NCBI RefSeq assembly: GCF_900169785.1
Contig: NZ_FWER01000017.1
Coordinates: 152,936 to 216,935 of the forward strand
DNA length: 64,000 bases
Direction of reading: 5' to 3'
Source of the DNA: Rhizobium sullae
GTDB lineage: Bacteria > Pseudomonadota > Alphaproteobacteria > Rhizobiales > Rhizobiaceae
Shown: in pieces, positions 6,966-15,951 of the stretch
Position numbering within the stretch: position 1 is the first letter of the stretch
Layout of the letters: each line of letters starts with the position of its first letter
The notes under the pieces: model-generated
The model's database searches: none
Seen by the model: the letters and a program-made list of their open reading frames with translations, nothing else
What the model was told of the DNA's origin: nothing
Translations under genes and position numbers: made by a program

Positions 6966-8591
6966 TTACATCATGCCGCCCATATCAGGCATGCTGCCTC
7001 CGGCGGCATCCTTCCTGGGAAGGTCGGCAACCATTGCTTCCGTCGTCACCAGCAGGCCGGCAACCGAAGCGGCGTTCTGCAGGGCCGTGCGGACGACCTT
7101 GACCGGATCGACGATGCCCATGGCGATCATGTCGCCATACTCGCCGGTCTGGGCGTTATAACCGAAATTGTCGGTATTGCTTTCCAGTATACGGCCAACG
7201 ACCAGTGAGCCTTCGTCACCGGCATTTTCGGCGATTTGGCGAACCAGCGACTGCAAGGCCTTGCGGACTATGCTGATGCCGGCATTCTGATCGTCGTTCT
7301 CGCCCATGATCTTAAGGGTAATGGAGGCCCTAAGCAGAGCCGTGCCGCCGCCGGGAACGATTCCTTCTTCGACTGCGGCGCGGGTTGCATTCAACGCGTC
7401 GTCTATGCGGTCCTTCTTTTCCTTGACTTCGATCTCCGTCGAGCCGCCGACACGGATCACCGCAACGCCACCGGAAAGCTTGGCAAGACGCTCCTGCAGC
7501 TTTTCCTTGTCATAATCCGAGCTGGTTTCCTCGATCTGGGCCTTGATCTGTGCAACGCGGCCTTCGATGTCGGACTTGGTGCCGGCACCATCGATGATCG
7601 TGGTATTTTCCTTGGTAATGGAGATCTTCTTGGAACGGCCAAGCATGTCGAGCGTGACATTTTCGAGTTTGATGCCGAGGTCTTCGGAAATGACCGTGCC
7701 GCCGGTCAGGATCGCGAGGTCTTCGAGCATAGCCTTGCGGCGATCGCCGAAGCCTGGAGCCTTGACGGCGGCGATCTTCAGGCCGCCGCGCAGCTTGTTG
7801 ACGACGAGGGTTGCAAGCGCTTCGCCTTCGACGTCTTCGGAAATGATCAACAGAGGCATGCCGGTTTGAACGACGGCTTCCAGGATCGGAAGCATGGCCT
7901 GCAGGTTGGAAAGCTTCTTCTCATGCAATAGCACATAAGCATCTTCCAACTCCGCCACCATCTTTTCGGCATTGGTGACGAAGTAAGGTGAAAGGTAGCC
8001 GCGGTCGAACTGCATGCCTTCGACGACTTCGAGTTCGGTTTCAGCGGTCTTGGCTTCCTCGACCGTGATGACGCCTTCGTTGCCAACCTTCTGCATCGCA
8101 TCAGCAATATACTGACCGATTTCCTTCTCGCCGTTGGCCGAGATGGTACCGACCTGGGCAATCTCTTCCGACGTATTGATCTTTTGGGCCTTGGCAAGCA
8201 GATCCTTGACGACGGCGGTGACGGCGAGGTCGATACCGCGCTTCAGGTCCATCGGGTTCATGCCGGCTGCAACAGCTTTTGCGCCTTCGCGAACGATCGC
8301 CTGGGCAAGAACGGTTGCCGTCGTGGTGCCGTCGCCGGCGATGTCGCTGGTCTTCGACGCGACCTCGCGCAACATCTGGGCGCCCATGTTTTCGAACTTG
8401 TCTTCAAGCTCGATTTCCTTGGCGACCGAAACGCCGTCCTTGGTGATGCGCGGTGCGCCGAAGGACTTGTCGATCACGACGTTGCGGCCCCTCGGACCGA
8501 GCGTCACCTTCACGGCATCGGCGAGGATATCGACGCCGCGCAGCAGCTTTTCGCGCGCATCACGACCGAATTTGATTTGTTTGACAGACAT
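6966..8591 (-). CDS. groEL: chaperonin GroEL (60 kDa)
   Basis: This is a 541-residue GroEL, the full family length. The ATP-binding segment TLGPRGRNVVID and AGDGTTTATVLA (about residues 30-95), the apical-domain GYLSPYF, the equatorial EEGIVPGGGTALLR, and the C-terminal GGSMPDMGGMM are all intact. GroEL forms the double-ring ATP-driven folding chamber closed by GroES. The start at 8591 (MSVKQIKFGRDAREK) is chosen from family alignment. groES lies upstream in the same operon (63 bp gap), and a CIRCE operator sits before groES, so heat-shock control by HrcA is expected. Rhizobia commonly hold several groEL copies. Whether this is the housekeeping copy cannot be told from the window alone. Confidence 0.98.
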   Translation of the reverse strand: MSVKQIKFGRDAREKLLRGVDILADAVKVTLGPRGRNVVIDKSFGAPRITKDGVSVAKEIELEDKFENMGAQMLREVASKTSDIAGDGTTTATVLAQAIVREGAKAVAAGMNPMDLKRGIDLAVTAVVKDLLAKAQKINTSEEIAQVGTISANGEKEIGQYIADAMQKVGNEGVITVEEAKTAETELEVVEGMQFDRGYLSPYFVTNAEKMVAELEDAYVLLHEKKLSNLQAMLPILEAVVQTGMPLLIISEDVEGEALATLVVNKLRGGLKIAAVKAPGFGDRRKAMLEDLAILTGGTVISEDLGIKLENVTLDMLGRSKKISITKENTTIIDGAGTKSDIEGRVAQIKAQIEETSSDYDKEKLQERLAKLSGGVAVIRVGGSTEIEVKEKKDRIDDALNATRAAVEEGIVPGGGTALLRASITLKIMGENDDQNAGISIVRKALQSLVRQIAENAGDEGSLVVGRILESNTDNFGYNAQTGEYGDMIAMGIVDPVKVVRTALQNAASVAGLLVTTEAMVADLPRKDAAGGSMPDMGGMM

Positions 8592-8654
8592 GGAAAAACT
8601 CCCGGGCTGATCGCCCAATGGTCTTCATGAAGGGAAATAAAATGGAAGAAACGG

Positions 8655-8951
8655 TTAGGCGACAACGCCCATGACGTCGGCTTCCTTCATGATCAACAGG
8701 TCTTCGCCGTTGAACTTGATCTCGGTGCCGGACCATTTGCCGAACAGGATCCGGTCGCCGGCCTTGACCTCGAGCGGCTGGATCTGGCCGGCATCATCGC
8801 GCGCACCAGGCCCAACAGCGACAACTTCGCCCTCCTGCGGCTTTTCCTTGGCAGTATCTGGAATGATGATGCCACCCTTGGTCTTGGCGTCAGCCTCAAT
8901 ACGGCGCACGACGACACGGTCGTGCAACGGCCGAAAAATGGTACTAATCAT
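8655..8951 (-). CDS. groES: co-chaperonin GroES (10 kDa)
   Basis: This is a 98-residue co-chaperonin. It shows FRPLHDRVVVRRIEADAKTKGGIIIPDTAKEKP (with the mobile loop), then GEVVAVGPGARDD, VKAGDRILFGKWSGTEIKF and the end DLLIMKEADVMGVV, the standard GroES order. It forms the heptameric lid on GroEL. The ATG at 8951 follows GAGGA at 8 bases; a longer frame to 9002 has no family support. It is first gene of the leftward groES-groEL operon. Confidence 0.98.
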   Translation of the reverse strand: MISTIFRPLHDRVVVRRIEADAKTKGGIIIPDTAKEKPQEGEVVAVGPGARDDAGQIQPLEVKAGDRILFGKWSGTEIKFNGEDLLIMKEADVMGVVA

Positions 8952-9004
8952 TTCTGGGTTCCTCAACGAGAACGCAGCCGAATGGCCGATCTCGATAGAC
9001 AATC

Positions 9005-9031
9005 TTAGCAGTCTTACGTTGAGAGTGCTAG
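9005..9031 (-). promoter_or_regulatory. CIRCE operator (HrcA-binding inverted repeat)
   Basis: TTAGCAGTC - 9 bases - GAGTGCTAG. The consensus CIRCE is TTAGCACTC-N9-GAGTGCTAA, so each arm differs by one base. It sits 54 bp before the groES start. CIRCE is the binding site of the heat-shock repressor HrcA, so it should repress groESL at normal temperature. Confidence 0.92.
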
Positions 9032-9375
9032 GATTGATTCATGTTTTGGTCGCATTCGGCAAGTTTGCGCTCGAACGCGCCACGTATTTCCAGCCGAAGG
9101 GCAGCCCAGCACTGACAAGCCATCATTATCGATGCTTTGGCACATCGCGCCCTTAAGATGAAAAGCCGCAATTCAGTGATCGGGAACTGCTGACTGCGCC
9201 AATCGGGGCTTTTCAAGATAGTTGGCCCAGAACGGACGTCTCATTCGGGAAATTGCATTCCGGTCAGAGCTCCGGTCAACCTGCACCACGTACCGAAATG
9301 GTGGCCAATTGCGACAGCACAAAGGAACAAGCACGGTAGCCTTGCAGTTAATGCGTAAACCGTTAGGCACCCACG
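9032..9375. other. divergent intergenic region, groES / glgE
   Basis: It contains no supported gene. It must hold the groESL promoter (leftward) and the glgE operon promoter (rightward). No clear -35/-10 pair was identified by eye. Confidence 0.4.
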
Positions 9376-12300
9376 ATGAACACGCGCCCCCAATTCGCGT
9401 CGCGAACCTCGCAACTGCCGCCGCAGATTTACTACGTGCATCCTCTGATCTTGAAGGGGTTGGAGGCGTGGAGGGAGGTCTTTGCGCATGCGAGTGACCT
9501 TGGCTTTGACACGGTCCTGACGGCTCCGCCTTTCGAACGTGGCCATAACACCAGTGTCTTTGTCGCAGAAAGCTTCGATCGCCTCGATCCGGAATTAGGG
9601 CTGGGTGACTCCGTCACGGACGCCGTCAGAGACTTGGTCCAAGCAGCAACCGACAACAACCTCAAGATTATGCTCGACCTGGTCGTTGATCGGGTCGCCG
9701 TTGATAAGCCTTTAGGATCGATCATCGCCGATCCGCGCGTACCCCCGCACGAAGCCGGCAGCCGGCGCATCGATTTCACACGCGAACCGGGCCATATCGA
9801 CGACTGGCTTAGTCGGATGAGGCTGCTTACAGACCTCGGAATTGCAGGCTTTCGCTGCGTTGGTATCGCAAGCCTGGCTCCAGAAGCCTGGTTCAACATT
9901 ATCATGTCGAGCCGTAAATCGGCGCCGCAAACAACCTTTCTGGCTTGGACACCTGGCACCGACTTAAAGGATCGCAGGGCCCTGGAGGGCATCGGCTTTG
10001 ATGGCAGCTTCTCCTCGTTGGCATGGTGGGACCTCGAGGAGCGATGGATCATGGACGAATACCAGATCCAGAGGCAGATCGGTTATCAGATCACGTTTCC
10101 TGAAGCGCCGTTCGGCAAGCGCATGGCCCACGGCACCGACAGCCAAGAGGTTTTGCAGCGCAAGGCTGTCCGGGCACTGCGGCTCTCTTCCACATTTGCC
10201 AGCGGCCTGATGATCCCGATGGGCTTCGAATACGGTGCCGCGACACCGCTCGATCCCATGCATGGGGATGGAACCGGCCTGCGCGGCCTTCGCGAACAGG
10301 GCGCGTTCGACCTTTCCAGCGATATCCGCGCCGTCAATGCCTGGACCAACAAAACGGCCGCCGGCTTCGCGCGTCGGCCTCTCAAGCTCATCTCCACCAG
10401 CCAAACGCCGGCCGTTGCTCTGATGCAGACGGACCAAGAGGATATGCATAGCTCACAGAAAGTGCGCGTGGTCGTCCTCAACCGCGACCTGCGGCGCAGC
10501 GTCAGCGCGCCGTTCAATCTTTTGCGTGAGGCCGCATCCTCGTTCCTACCGCTGATCAACCCGCAAGACGATGATGAGATTCTTGCCGCCCAACTGAAGC
10601 TGAAACCGGGTGAGCTTCGCGTTTTCGAAGGACAGTCATCCGTTCCCATCATTGATGCGGTTGCAGTACCTGCTGTCAGCGAGGCAGCGGCATCTGCAAG
10701 ACTGGCAATCGAAAAGATCACGCCGGCAGTCGACGAGGGTCGTTTCGTCGTCAAACGCGTTGTCGGCGAAGTGATAAAGGTTGAGGCCGATATTTTTGGA
10801 GACGGCCACGACCCCCTTTCGGCGGCACTTCTGTGGCGGCCGGCCGATCAGAGCGGGTGGAACGAAGCCCGCATGGAGCTCGTCGAAAATGACCGCTGGC
10901 GCGCCGAATTCGTGGCAAAGCGCCTAGGACGGCATGAATTCGTCGTGGAAGCGTGGCGTAACCCCTTCCAGATCTACCGCTATGAATTGGTCAAGAAGCA
11001 CGAGGCACGTCTCGACCTTAGGCTCGAGATCCAGGAGGGCATCAACTTCGTGCTCGATGCGCTCGACCACGCCGACGGCCAGATCAAGACCCGACTGAAA
11101 ACCCTGTTCGACACGCTGACGGAAACGCAGGATGCTCGGCGCACCGAAATCCTGCTCGCCGCAGACACCGCCGAGCTGATGGCAGCAGCAGACAGGCGGC
11201 CCTACCGCCTCCGCTCACAGGTCATCCCGCTCGATGCCGAGCGTTCGGCCGCCGCCTTCGCAAGCTGGTACCAGGTATTCCCGCGCTCCCAGAGCGGCGA
11301 CCCGAACCGTCATGGCACATTTGATGATGTGATCCAACGGTTGCCGACCATCCGCGCGATGGGTTTCGATGTGCTCTACTTTCCGCCGATTCACCCGATC
11401 GGCACGACAAATCGCAAGGGTAAGAACAACAGCCTGCGCGCAGAACCAACCGATCCCGGCAGTCCTTATGCGATTGGCTCGCAGGCCGGTGGCCATGATG
11501 CGATTCATCCCGAACTCGGCACCTTCGAAGACTTCCGGCGGTTGATCGAAGCTGCCAAGGACGAGGGCTTGGAGATCGCGCTTGATCTTGCAATTCAAGC
11601 GTCACCCGATCACCCGTGGCTAAAGCAGCATCCGGGCTGGTTCGACTGGCGACCGGATGGAACGATACGTTACGCGGAAAATCCCCCCAAGAAGTACGAG
11701 GACATCGTCAACGTCGACTTTTATGCGGGCGAAGCAATCCCGTCGTTGTGGATCGCGCTTAGAGACATTGTTCAAAAGTGGGTCGATAACGGAGTAAAGC
11801 TGTTTCGCGTCGATAACCCGCATACCAAGCCCTTTCCCTTCTGGGAGTGGCTGATTGCCGATATCCGATCACAGCACCCGGAGGTCGTATTCCTGTCGGA
11901 AGCCTTCACGAAACCCAAGGTGATGTACCGGCTCGCCAAGATCGGCTTTTCGCAGTCGTACACCTATTTTACCTGGCGCAACTCCAAGTGGGAGCTCGAA
12001 CAGTACATGCGTGAGATCACGACGGAAGAACCTAAGGAATTCTTCCGTCCGCATTTTTTCGTCAACACGCACGACATAAACCCTGACTTCCTGCAGAATG
12101 CGCCGCGTCCGGCCTATCTTATCCGTGCTGCGCTCGCAGCGACGCTGTCGGGACTTTGGGGCGTTTATAACGGCTTTGAGCTTTGCGAGGGTCGGCCGGA
12201 CGCCAAGCGCAAGGAATATGCCGACTCTGAAAAGTACGAGATCCGGGCGTGGGACTACGATCGGCCTAGCAACATTAAATCCGAAATTGCGATGCTTAAC

Positions 12301-12621
12301 CGCATCCGCAGGGAAAATCCGGCTCTACATTCCCATCTCGGCCTGCAGCTTCTCACAGCCTGGAACGACAACATCATGTTCTACGAAAAGGCGAGCCCCG
12401 GGCGCGAGAACGCTCTGCTGATCGCCGTCAATCTCGATCCGTACAAAGCCCACGAGGCAGATGTGGAAATTCCGCTCTGGTCATGGAACCTCCCCGACCA
12501 TGCCGCACTCGATCTCGAAGACCTGATCAATGGTCACAAGTTTACCTGGGCCGGCAAGGTTCAGCGCCTTCGGCTCGATCCGCACGCCGGGCTGCCGTTT
12601 TCGATCTGGCGCGTGAGATAA
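9376..12621 (+). CDS. glgE: GlgE: alpha-1,4-glucan:maltose-1-phosphate maltosyltransferase with extra N-terminal barrel
   Basis: This is a 1,081-residue protein. The C-terminal part (about residues 440-1081) is a full GlgE of subfamily GH13_3: an N-terminal beta domain, SWYQVFPRSQSGDPNRHGTF, FPPIHPIGTTNRKGKNN, then the catalytic triad. The triad is nucleophile Asp813 in FRVDNPHTKP, acid/base Glu842 in FLSEAFTKP, and Asp900 in NTHDINPD. Asp813 and Glu842 are 29 residues apart, as in Streptomyces GlgE. GlgE extends linear alpha-1,4-glucan with maltose units from maltose-1-phosphate in the cytosol. Residues about 15-420 are a second, degenerate barrel: GFRCV (Val162) and FLAWT (Trp191) stand where the Asp and Glu should be. 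AGG is spaced 8 bases before the ATG. It is followed 15 bp later by treS-mak, so substrate supply and use are encoded together. Confidence 0.95.
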   Translation: MNTRPQFASRTSQLPPQIYYVHPLILKGLEAWREVFAHASDLGFDTVLTAPPFERGHNTSVFVAESFDRLDPELGLGDSVTDAVRDLVQAATDNNLKIMLDLVVDRVAVDKPLGSIIADPRVPPHEAGSRRIDFTREPGHIDDWLSRMRLLTDLGIAGFRCVGIASLAPEAWFNIIMSSRKSAPQTTFLAWTPGTDLKDRRALEGIGFDGSFSSLAWWDLEERWIMDEYQIQRQIGYQITFPEAPFGKRMAHGTDSQEVLQRKAVRALRLSSTFASGLMIPMGFEYGAATPLDPMHGDGTGLRGLREQGAFDLSSDIRAVNAWTNKTAAGFARRPLKLISTSQTPAVALMQTDQEDMHSSQKVRVVVLNRDLRRSVSAPFNLLREAASSFLPLINPQDDDEILAAQLKLKPGELRVFEGQSSVPIIDAVAVPAVSEAAASARLAIEKITPAVDEGRFVVKRVVGEVIKVEADIFGDGHDPLSAALLWRPADQSGWNEARMELVENDRWRAEFVAKRLGRHEFVVEAWRNPFQIYRYELVKKHEARLDLRLEIQEGINFVLDALDHADGQIKTRLKTLFDTLTETQDARRTEILLAADTAELMAAADRRPYRLRSQVIPLDAERSAAAFASWYQVFPRSQSGDPNRHGTFDDVIQRLPTIRAMGFDVLYFPPIHPIGTTNRKGKNNSLRAEPTDPGSPYAIGSQAGGHDAIHPELGTFEDFRRLIEAAKDEGLEIALDLAIQASPDHPWLKQHPGWFDWRPDGTIRYAENPPKKYEDIVNVDFYAGEAIPSLWIALRDIVQKWVDNGVKLFRVDNPHTKPFPFWEWLIADIRSQHPEVVFLSEAFTKPKVMYRLAKIGFSQSYTYFTWRNSKWELEQYMREITTEEPKEFFRPHFFVNTHDINPDFLQNAPRPAYLIRAALAATLSGLWGVYNGFELCEGRPDAKRKEYADSEKYEIRAWDYDRPSNIKSEIAMLNRIRRENPALHSHLGLQLLTAWNDNIMFYEKASPGRENALLIAVNLDPYKAHEADVEIPLWSWNLPDHAALDLEDLINGHKFTWAGKVQRLRLDPHAGLPFSIWRVR

Positions 12622-12636
12622 GGGAGGAAAACAAAA

Positions 12637-15600
12637 ATGGACGTCGCTACAAGCCGGAGCCAGACGCAGACCGAGACGCAGACAAGCACGCAAGATTCCG
12701 ATCCCCACTGGTATAAGGACGCGGTCATTTACCAGCTTCACATCAAGTCGTTCTTTGACGCTGATGGTGACGGCATCGGCGACTTTAAGGGACTGCATGA
12801 GAAGCTCGATCACATCGCTTCGCTCGGCGCCAATGTCATCTGGCTCTTACCGTTCTTCCCTTCCCCGCGCCTTGACGACGGATACGACATCGCCGACTAC
12901 ACCAATGTCAGCCCGGACTACGGCACCATGGAGGAGTTCGAGGCCTTCGTCGAAGCCGCACATCAACGTGGGCTGCGGGTCGTGATCGAGCTCGTCATCA
13001 ATCACACCTCCGATCAGCACCTGTGGTTCCAGCGGGCGCGCCATGCGCCTCCCGGTTCGCCGGAGCGCGACTTCTATGTCTGGTCGGACACGGATCAGAA
13101 GTTCCCGGAAACACGAATTATCTTTCTTGACACTGAAAAATCCAACTGGACCTGGGACCCCGTCGCCGGCGCCTATTATTGGCACCGGTTCTATTCCCAC
13201 CAGCCCGACCTCAATTTCGATAACCCGCTCGTGCTGGAGGAGCTTCTGAACGTGATGCGCTTATGGCTGGAGACCGGGATTGACGGTTTCCGCCTGGACG
13301 CGATCCCTTATCTGGTCGAGCGGGAAGGAACAATCAACGAGAACCTGCCCGAGACACATGCGATCCTGAAGAAGATCCGCGCAGCCCTCGAGTCCACTCA
13401 CCCGGGCAGGATGCTGCTTGCCGAGGCCAATCAGTGGCCGGAGGATACCAGCGATTATTTCGGCGATGGCGATGAATGTCACATGGCATTCCATTTTCCC
13501 CTGATGCCACGCATGTATATGGCAATCGCCAAGGAGGATCGTTTTCCCATTACCGATATCATGCGGCAAACGCCGGAAATTCCGGAGAGTTGCCAATGGG
13601 CGATCTTCCTGAGAAACCATGACGAGCTGACGCTCGAGATGGTCACCGACGACGAACGAGACTATCTTTGGAATATCTATGCCGCTGATCGCCGCGCGCG
13701 CATCAACCTCGGAATTAGGCGGCGTCTTGCGCCGTTGATGGAGCGCGACCGCCGCCGCGTTGAGCTGATGAACGCGCTTCTGCTTTCGATGCCTGGTACC
13801 CCTGTGATCTACTATGGCGACGAGATCGGCATGGGCGACAATATCTATCTCGGAGATCGCGATGGCGTGCGAACGCCGATGCAGTGGTCTCCGGACCGTA
13901 ATGGCGGTTTCTCGAAGGCAAACCCTGCCCGCCTCGTTCTGCCTCTCATCATGGATCCGCTTTATGGCTACGAAGCTGTCAATGTCGAAGCGCAGGGGGC
14001 TGACGCCCATTCGTTGCTCAACTGGACGCGACACATGCTGGCGTTGCGCAACAAGCACTCCGCATTTGGACGGGGTTCCTTACGATTCCTAAAGCCGGGC
14101 AACAGGAAGATCCTTGCCTATCTTAGGGAATACCAAGGCGAGACGATCCTTTGCGTCGCCAACCTGTCGCGCCTGCCGCAGGCCGTCGAGCTGGATCTTG
14201 CCAATTTTGCCGGTTACGTCCCGATTGAGCTCACGGGCATGTCACCTTTCCCGCCGATCGGTCAGCTCACCTATCTGCTCACGCTGCCCCCTTACGGTTT
14301 CTTCTGGTTCCAGCTCTGCCAGGACACTGATGGCCCCGCCTGGCGCGCCGAGCCTCCAGAGCAGATGCAGGACATGGTGACCATGGTCGTGCGTCGCGAC
14401 CTGCAGGAACTGCTCGATGAGCCCCGGCTTTCAGGTACACTCTCGAACGAGGTGTTGCCGGCCTATCTCGGTAAGCGGCGCTGGTTCGCCGGTAAGGGCG
14501 AGAGGTTAAGGCATGCGTCCCTGATTTCCGCCATGCCGTTTCCCTTCGCCGGCAACATCCTGTTTGGAGAACTGGAAGCCGAGCTAGACGCGCGCAACGA
14601 GACCTACCTGCTGCCGCTTGCCGTGTCGTGGGATGACAGCCAGCCGAGCGCCCTTGTCCAGCAGCTTGCTCTTGCCCGTCTCCGTCAGGGACGTCGCGTA
14701 GGCTTTCTGACTGACGGTTTTGCGATGGAGGGACTTGCGCGCGGCATCATACGCGGACTCTGTGAACGTGCCGTCATAGCCGGTCGCGCTGGTAAGCTCG
14801 AGTTTCTGGGAACTGCGCAGCTCGACTGCACGAGCGTCAATGATGAAATGCAGGTGCGTTGGCTCTCCGCAGAGCAATCCAACAGCTCGCTGATCGTCGG
14901 CGATATGGCGATGGTAAAACTCATCCGCCATATCTTGCCGGGGGTCCATCCGGAAGTGGAGATGACCCGCCATCTGACGAGCGTGGGATATGCGAATACC
15001 GCGCAGCTGCTTGGTGAAGTCGCGCACATCGCGCCTGACGGCAGCCGCTACACACTGATTATCGTGCAAAAAGCTATCCGCAATCAGGGCGATGCCTGGA
15101 ACTGGATGCTGGCCAATCTGCGCCGCTCGATCGACGAGGTCGTGGTGACCGGCATCGATGGCAAGGCGGCCGACGAACATTTCCAGCCGTTGGTCGAGTT
15201 CGCTGCGACCGTTGGCAAGCGGCTCGGCGAACTGCATGTGGCGTTGGCGCAGCCGACAGAAGACGAAGCCTTCAAGCCTGCCGACATCACCGACGAGGAC
15301 GCGGCTAGCTGGGCAAACGCCGTGAGAGAGCAAATTCGCGACAGCCTCGTCATGCTTGAGGCGAGTGGCGACAGTCTTGCGCCCGCGCTTGCGAAACAGA
15401 TCGTCTCGCTCACCCAGCTGCGCGAGCCTCTCTTGAATACTGTTGACGATCTCGCCAAGGCTGCAGTCGGCACGCTGATGATCCGAAATCACGGCGATTT
15501 TCATCTTGGCCAAATCTTGGTTGCGGAAGGGGATGCCTACATCATTGACTTTGAGGGCGAACCCGCCCGCGATCTCGCCAAGCGCCGCGCCAAGGCCAAT

Positions 15601-15951
15601 CCCCTGCGAGATGTCGCAGGCCTCCTCAGGTCGCTTAGTTACTTGGCATCATCCGCCGATCTCGACCGCGAACAGGTAAGCGAGGTGGAAGACCAAAGGC
15701 ATACCGCACTCGTCAGGCGCTTCATCGACCTGGCCGAGCCGGCGTTTCTTCATGCCTATTTCGGAGTGATCGACAACGCGCGCGAACTCGACATTCCGAG
15801 CAATTCGCGCGGTCGCATCCTCGATCTTTTCCTGCTGGAGAAGGCGGCTTACGAGATCGCATACGAAGCGCGGAACCGACCCAACTGGCTGGCGTTGCCG
15901 CTTGGCGGTCTTTCTGCCATCGCGTCGAGACTGCTGGAGAAGGTCGCATGA
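12637..15951 (+). CDS. treS: trehalose synthase-maltokinase fusion (TreS-Mak)
   Basis: This is a 1,104-residue bifunctional protein. Residues about 24-560 are trehalose synthase (GH13_16), which interconverts trehalose and maltose. Hallmarks are WYKDAVIYQLHIKSFFDADGDG, nucleophile Asp221 in GFRLDAIPYL, acid/base Glu263 in LLAEANQW, and Asp329 in FLRNHDE. Residues about 590-1104 are maltokinase (Pep2/Mak, aminoglycoside-kinase-like fold), which makes maltose-1-phosphate with ATP. Visible are the N-cap LGKRRWFAGKG, catalytic Asp954 in NHGDFHLGQ, and metal ligand Asp971 in IIDFEGEP. The fused form channels trehalose to the GlgE donor. A GGGAGG site precedes the ATG, and the stop overlaps the glgB start by four bases (ATGA), so translation is probably coupled. 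Confidence 0.96.
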   Translation: MDVATSRSQTQTETQTSTQDSDPHWYKDAVIYQLHIKSFFDADGDGIGDFKGLHEKLDHIASLGANVIWLLPFFPSPRLDDGYDIADYTNVSPDYGTMEEFEAFVEAAHQRGLRVVIELVINHTSDQHLWFQRARHAPPGSPERDFYVWSDTDQKFPETRIIFLDTEKSNWTWDPVAGAYYWHRFYSHQPDLNFDNPLVLEELLNVMRLWLETGIDGFRLDAIPYLVEREGTINENLPETHAILKKIRAALESTHPGRMLLAEANQWPEDTSDYFGDGDECHMAFHFPLMPRMYMAIAKEDRFPITDIMRQTPEIPESCQWAIFLRNHDELTLEMVTDDERDYLWNIYAADRRARINLGIRRRLAPLMERDRRRVELMNALLLSMPGTPVIYYGDEIGMGDNIYLGDRDGVRTPMQWSPDRNGGFSKANPARLVLPLIMDPLYGYEAVNVEAQGADAHSLLNWTRHMLALRNKHSAFGRGSLRFLKPGNRKILAYLREYQGETILCVANLSRLPQAVELDLANFAGYVPIELTGMSPFPPIGQLTYLLTLPPYGFFWFQLCQDTDGPAWRAEPPEQMQDMVTMVVRRDLQELLDEPRLSGTLSNEVLPAYLGKRRWFAGKGERLRHASLISAMPFPFAGNILFGELEAELDARNETYLLPLAVSWDDSQPSALVQQLALARLRQGRRVGFLTDGFAMEGLARGIIRGLCERAVIAGRAGKLEFLGTAQLDCTSVNDEMQVRWLSAEQSNSSLIVGDMAMVKLIRHILPGVHPEVEMTRHLTSVGYANTAQLLGEVAHIAPDGSRYTLIIVQKAIRNQGDAWNWMLANLRRSIDEVVVTGIDGKAADEHFQPLVEFAATVGKRLGELHVALAQPTEDEAFKPADITDEDAASWANAVREQIRDSLVMLEASGDSLAPALAKQIVSLTQLREPLLNTVDDLAKAAVGTLMIRNHGDFHLGQILVAEGDAYIIDFEGEPARDLAKRRAKANPLRDVAGLLRSLSYLASSADLDREQVSEVEDQRHTALVRRFIDLAEPAFLHAYFGVIDNARELDIPSNSRGRILDLFLLEKAAYEIAYEARNRPNWLALPLGGLSAIASRLLEKVA

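Noticed and set aside
14584..15513. 309-residue open frame on the minus strand
   Set aside because: Antisense to the maltokinase part of treS-mak.
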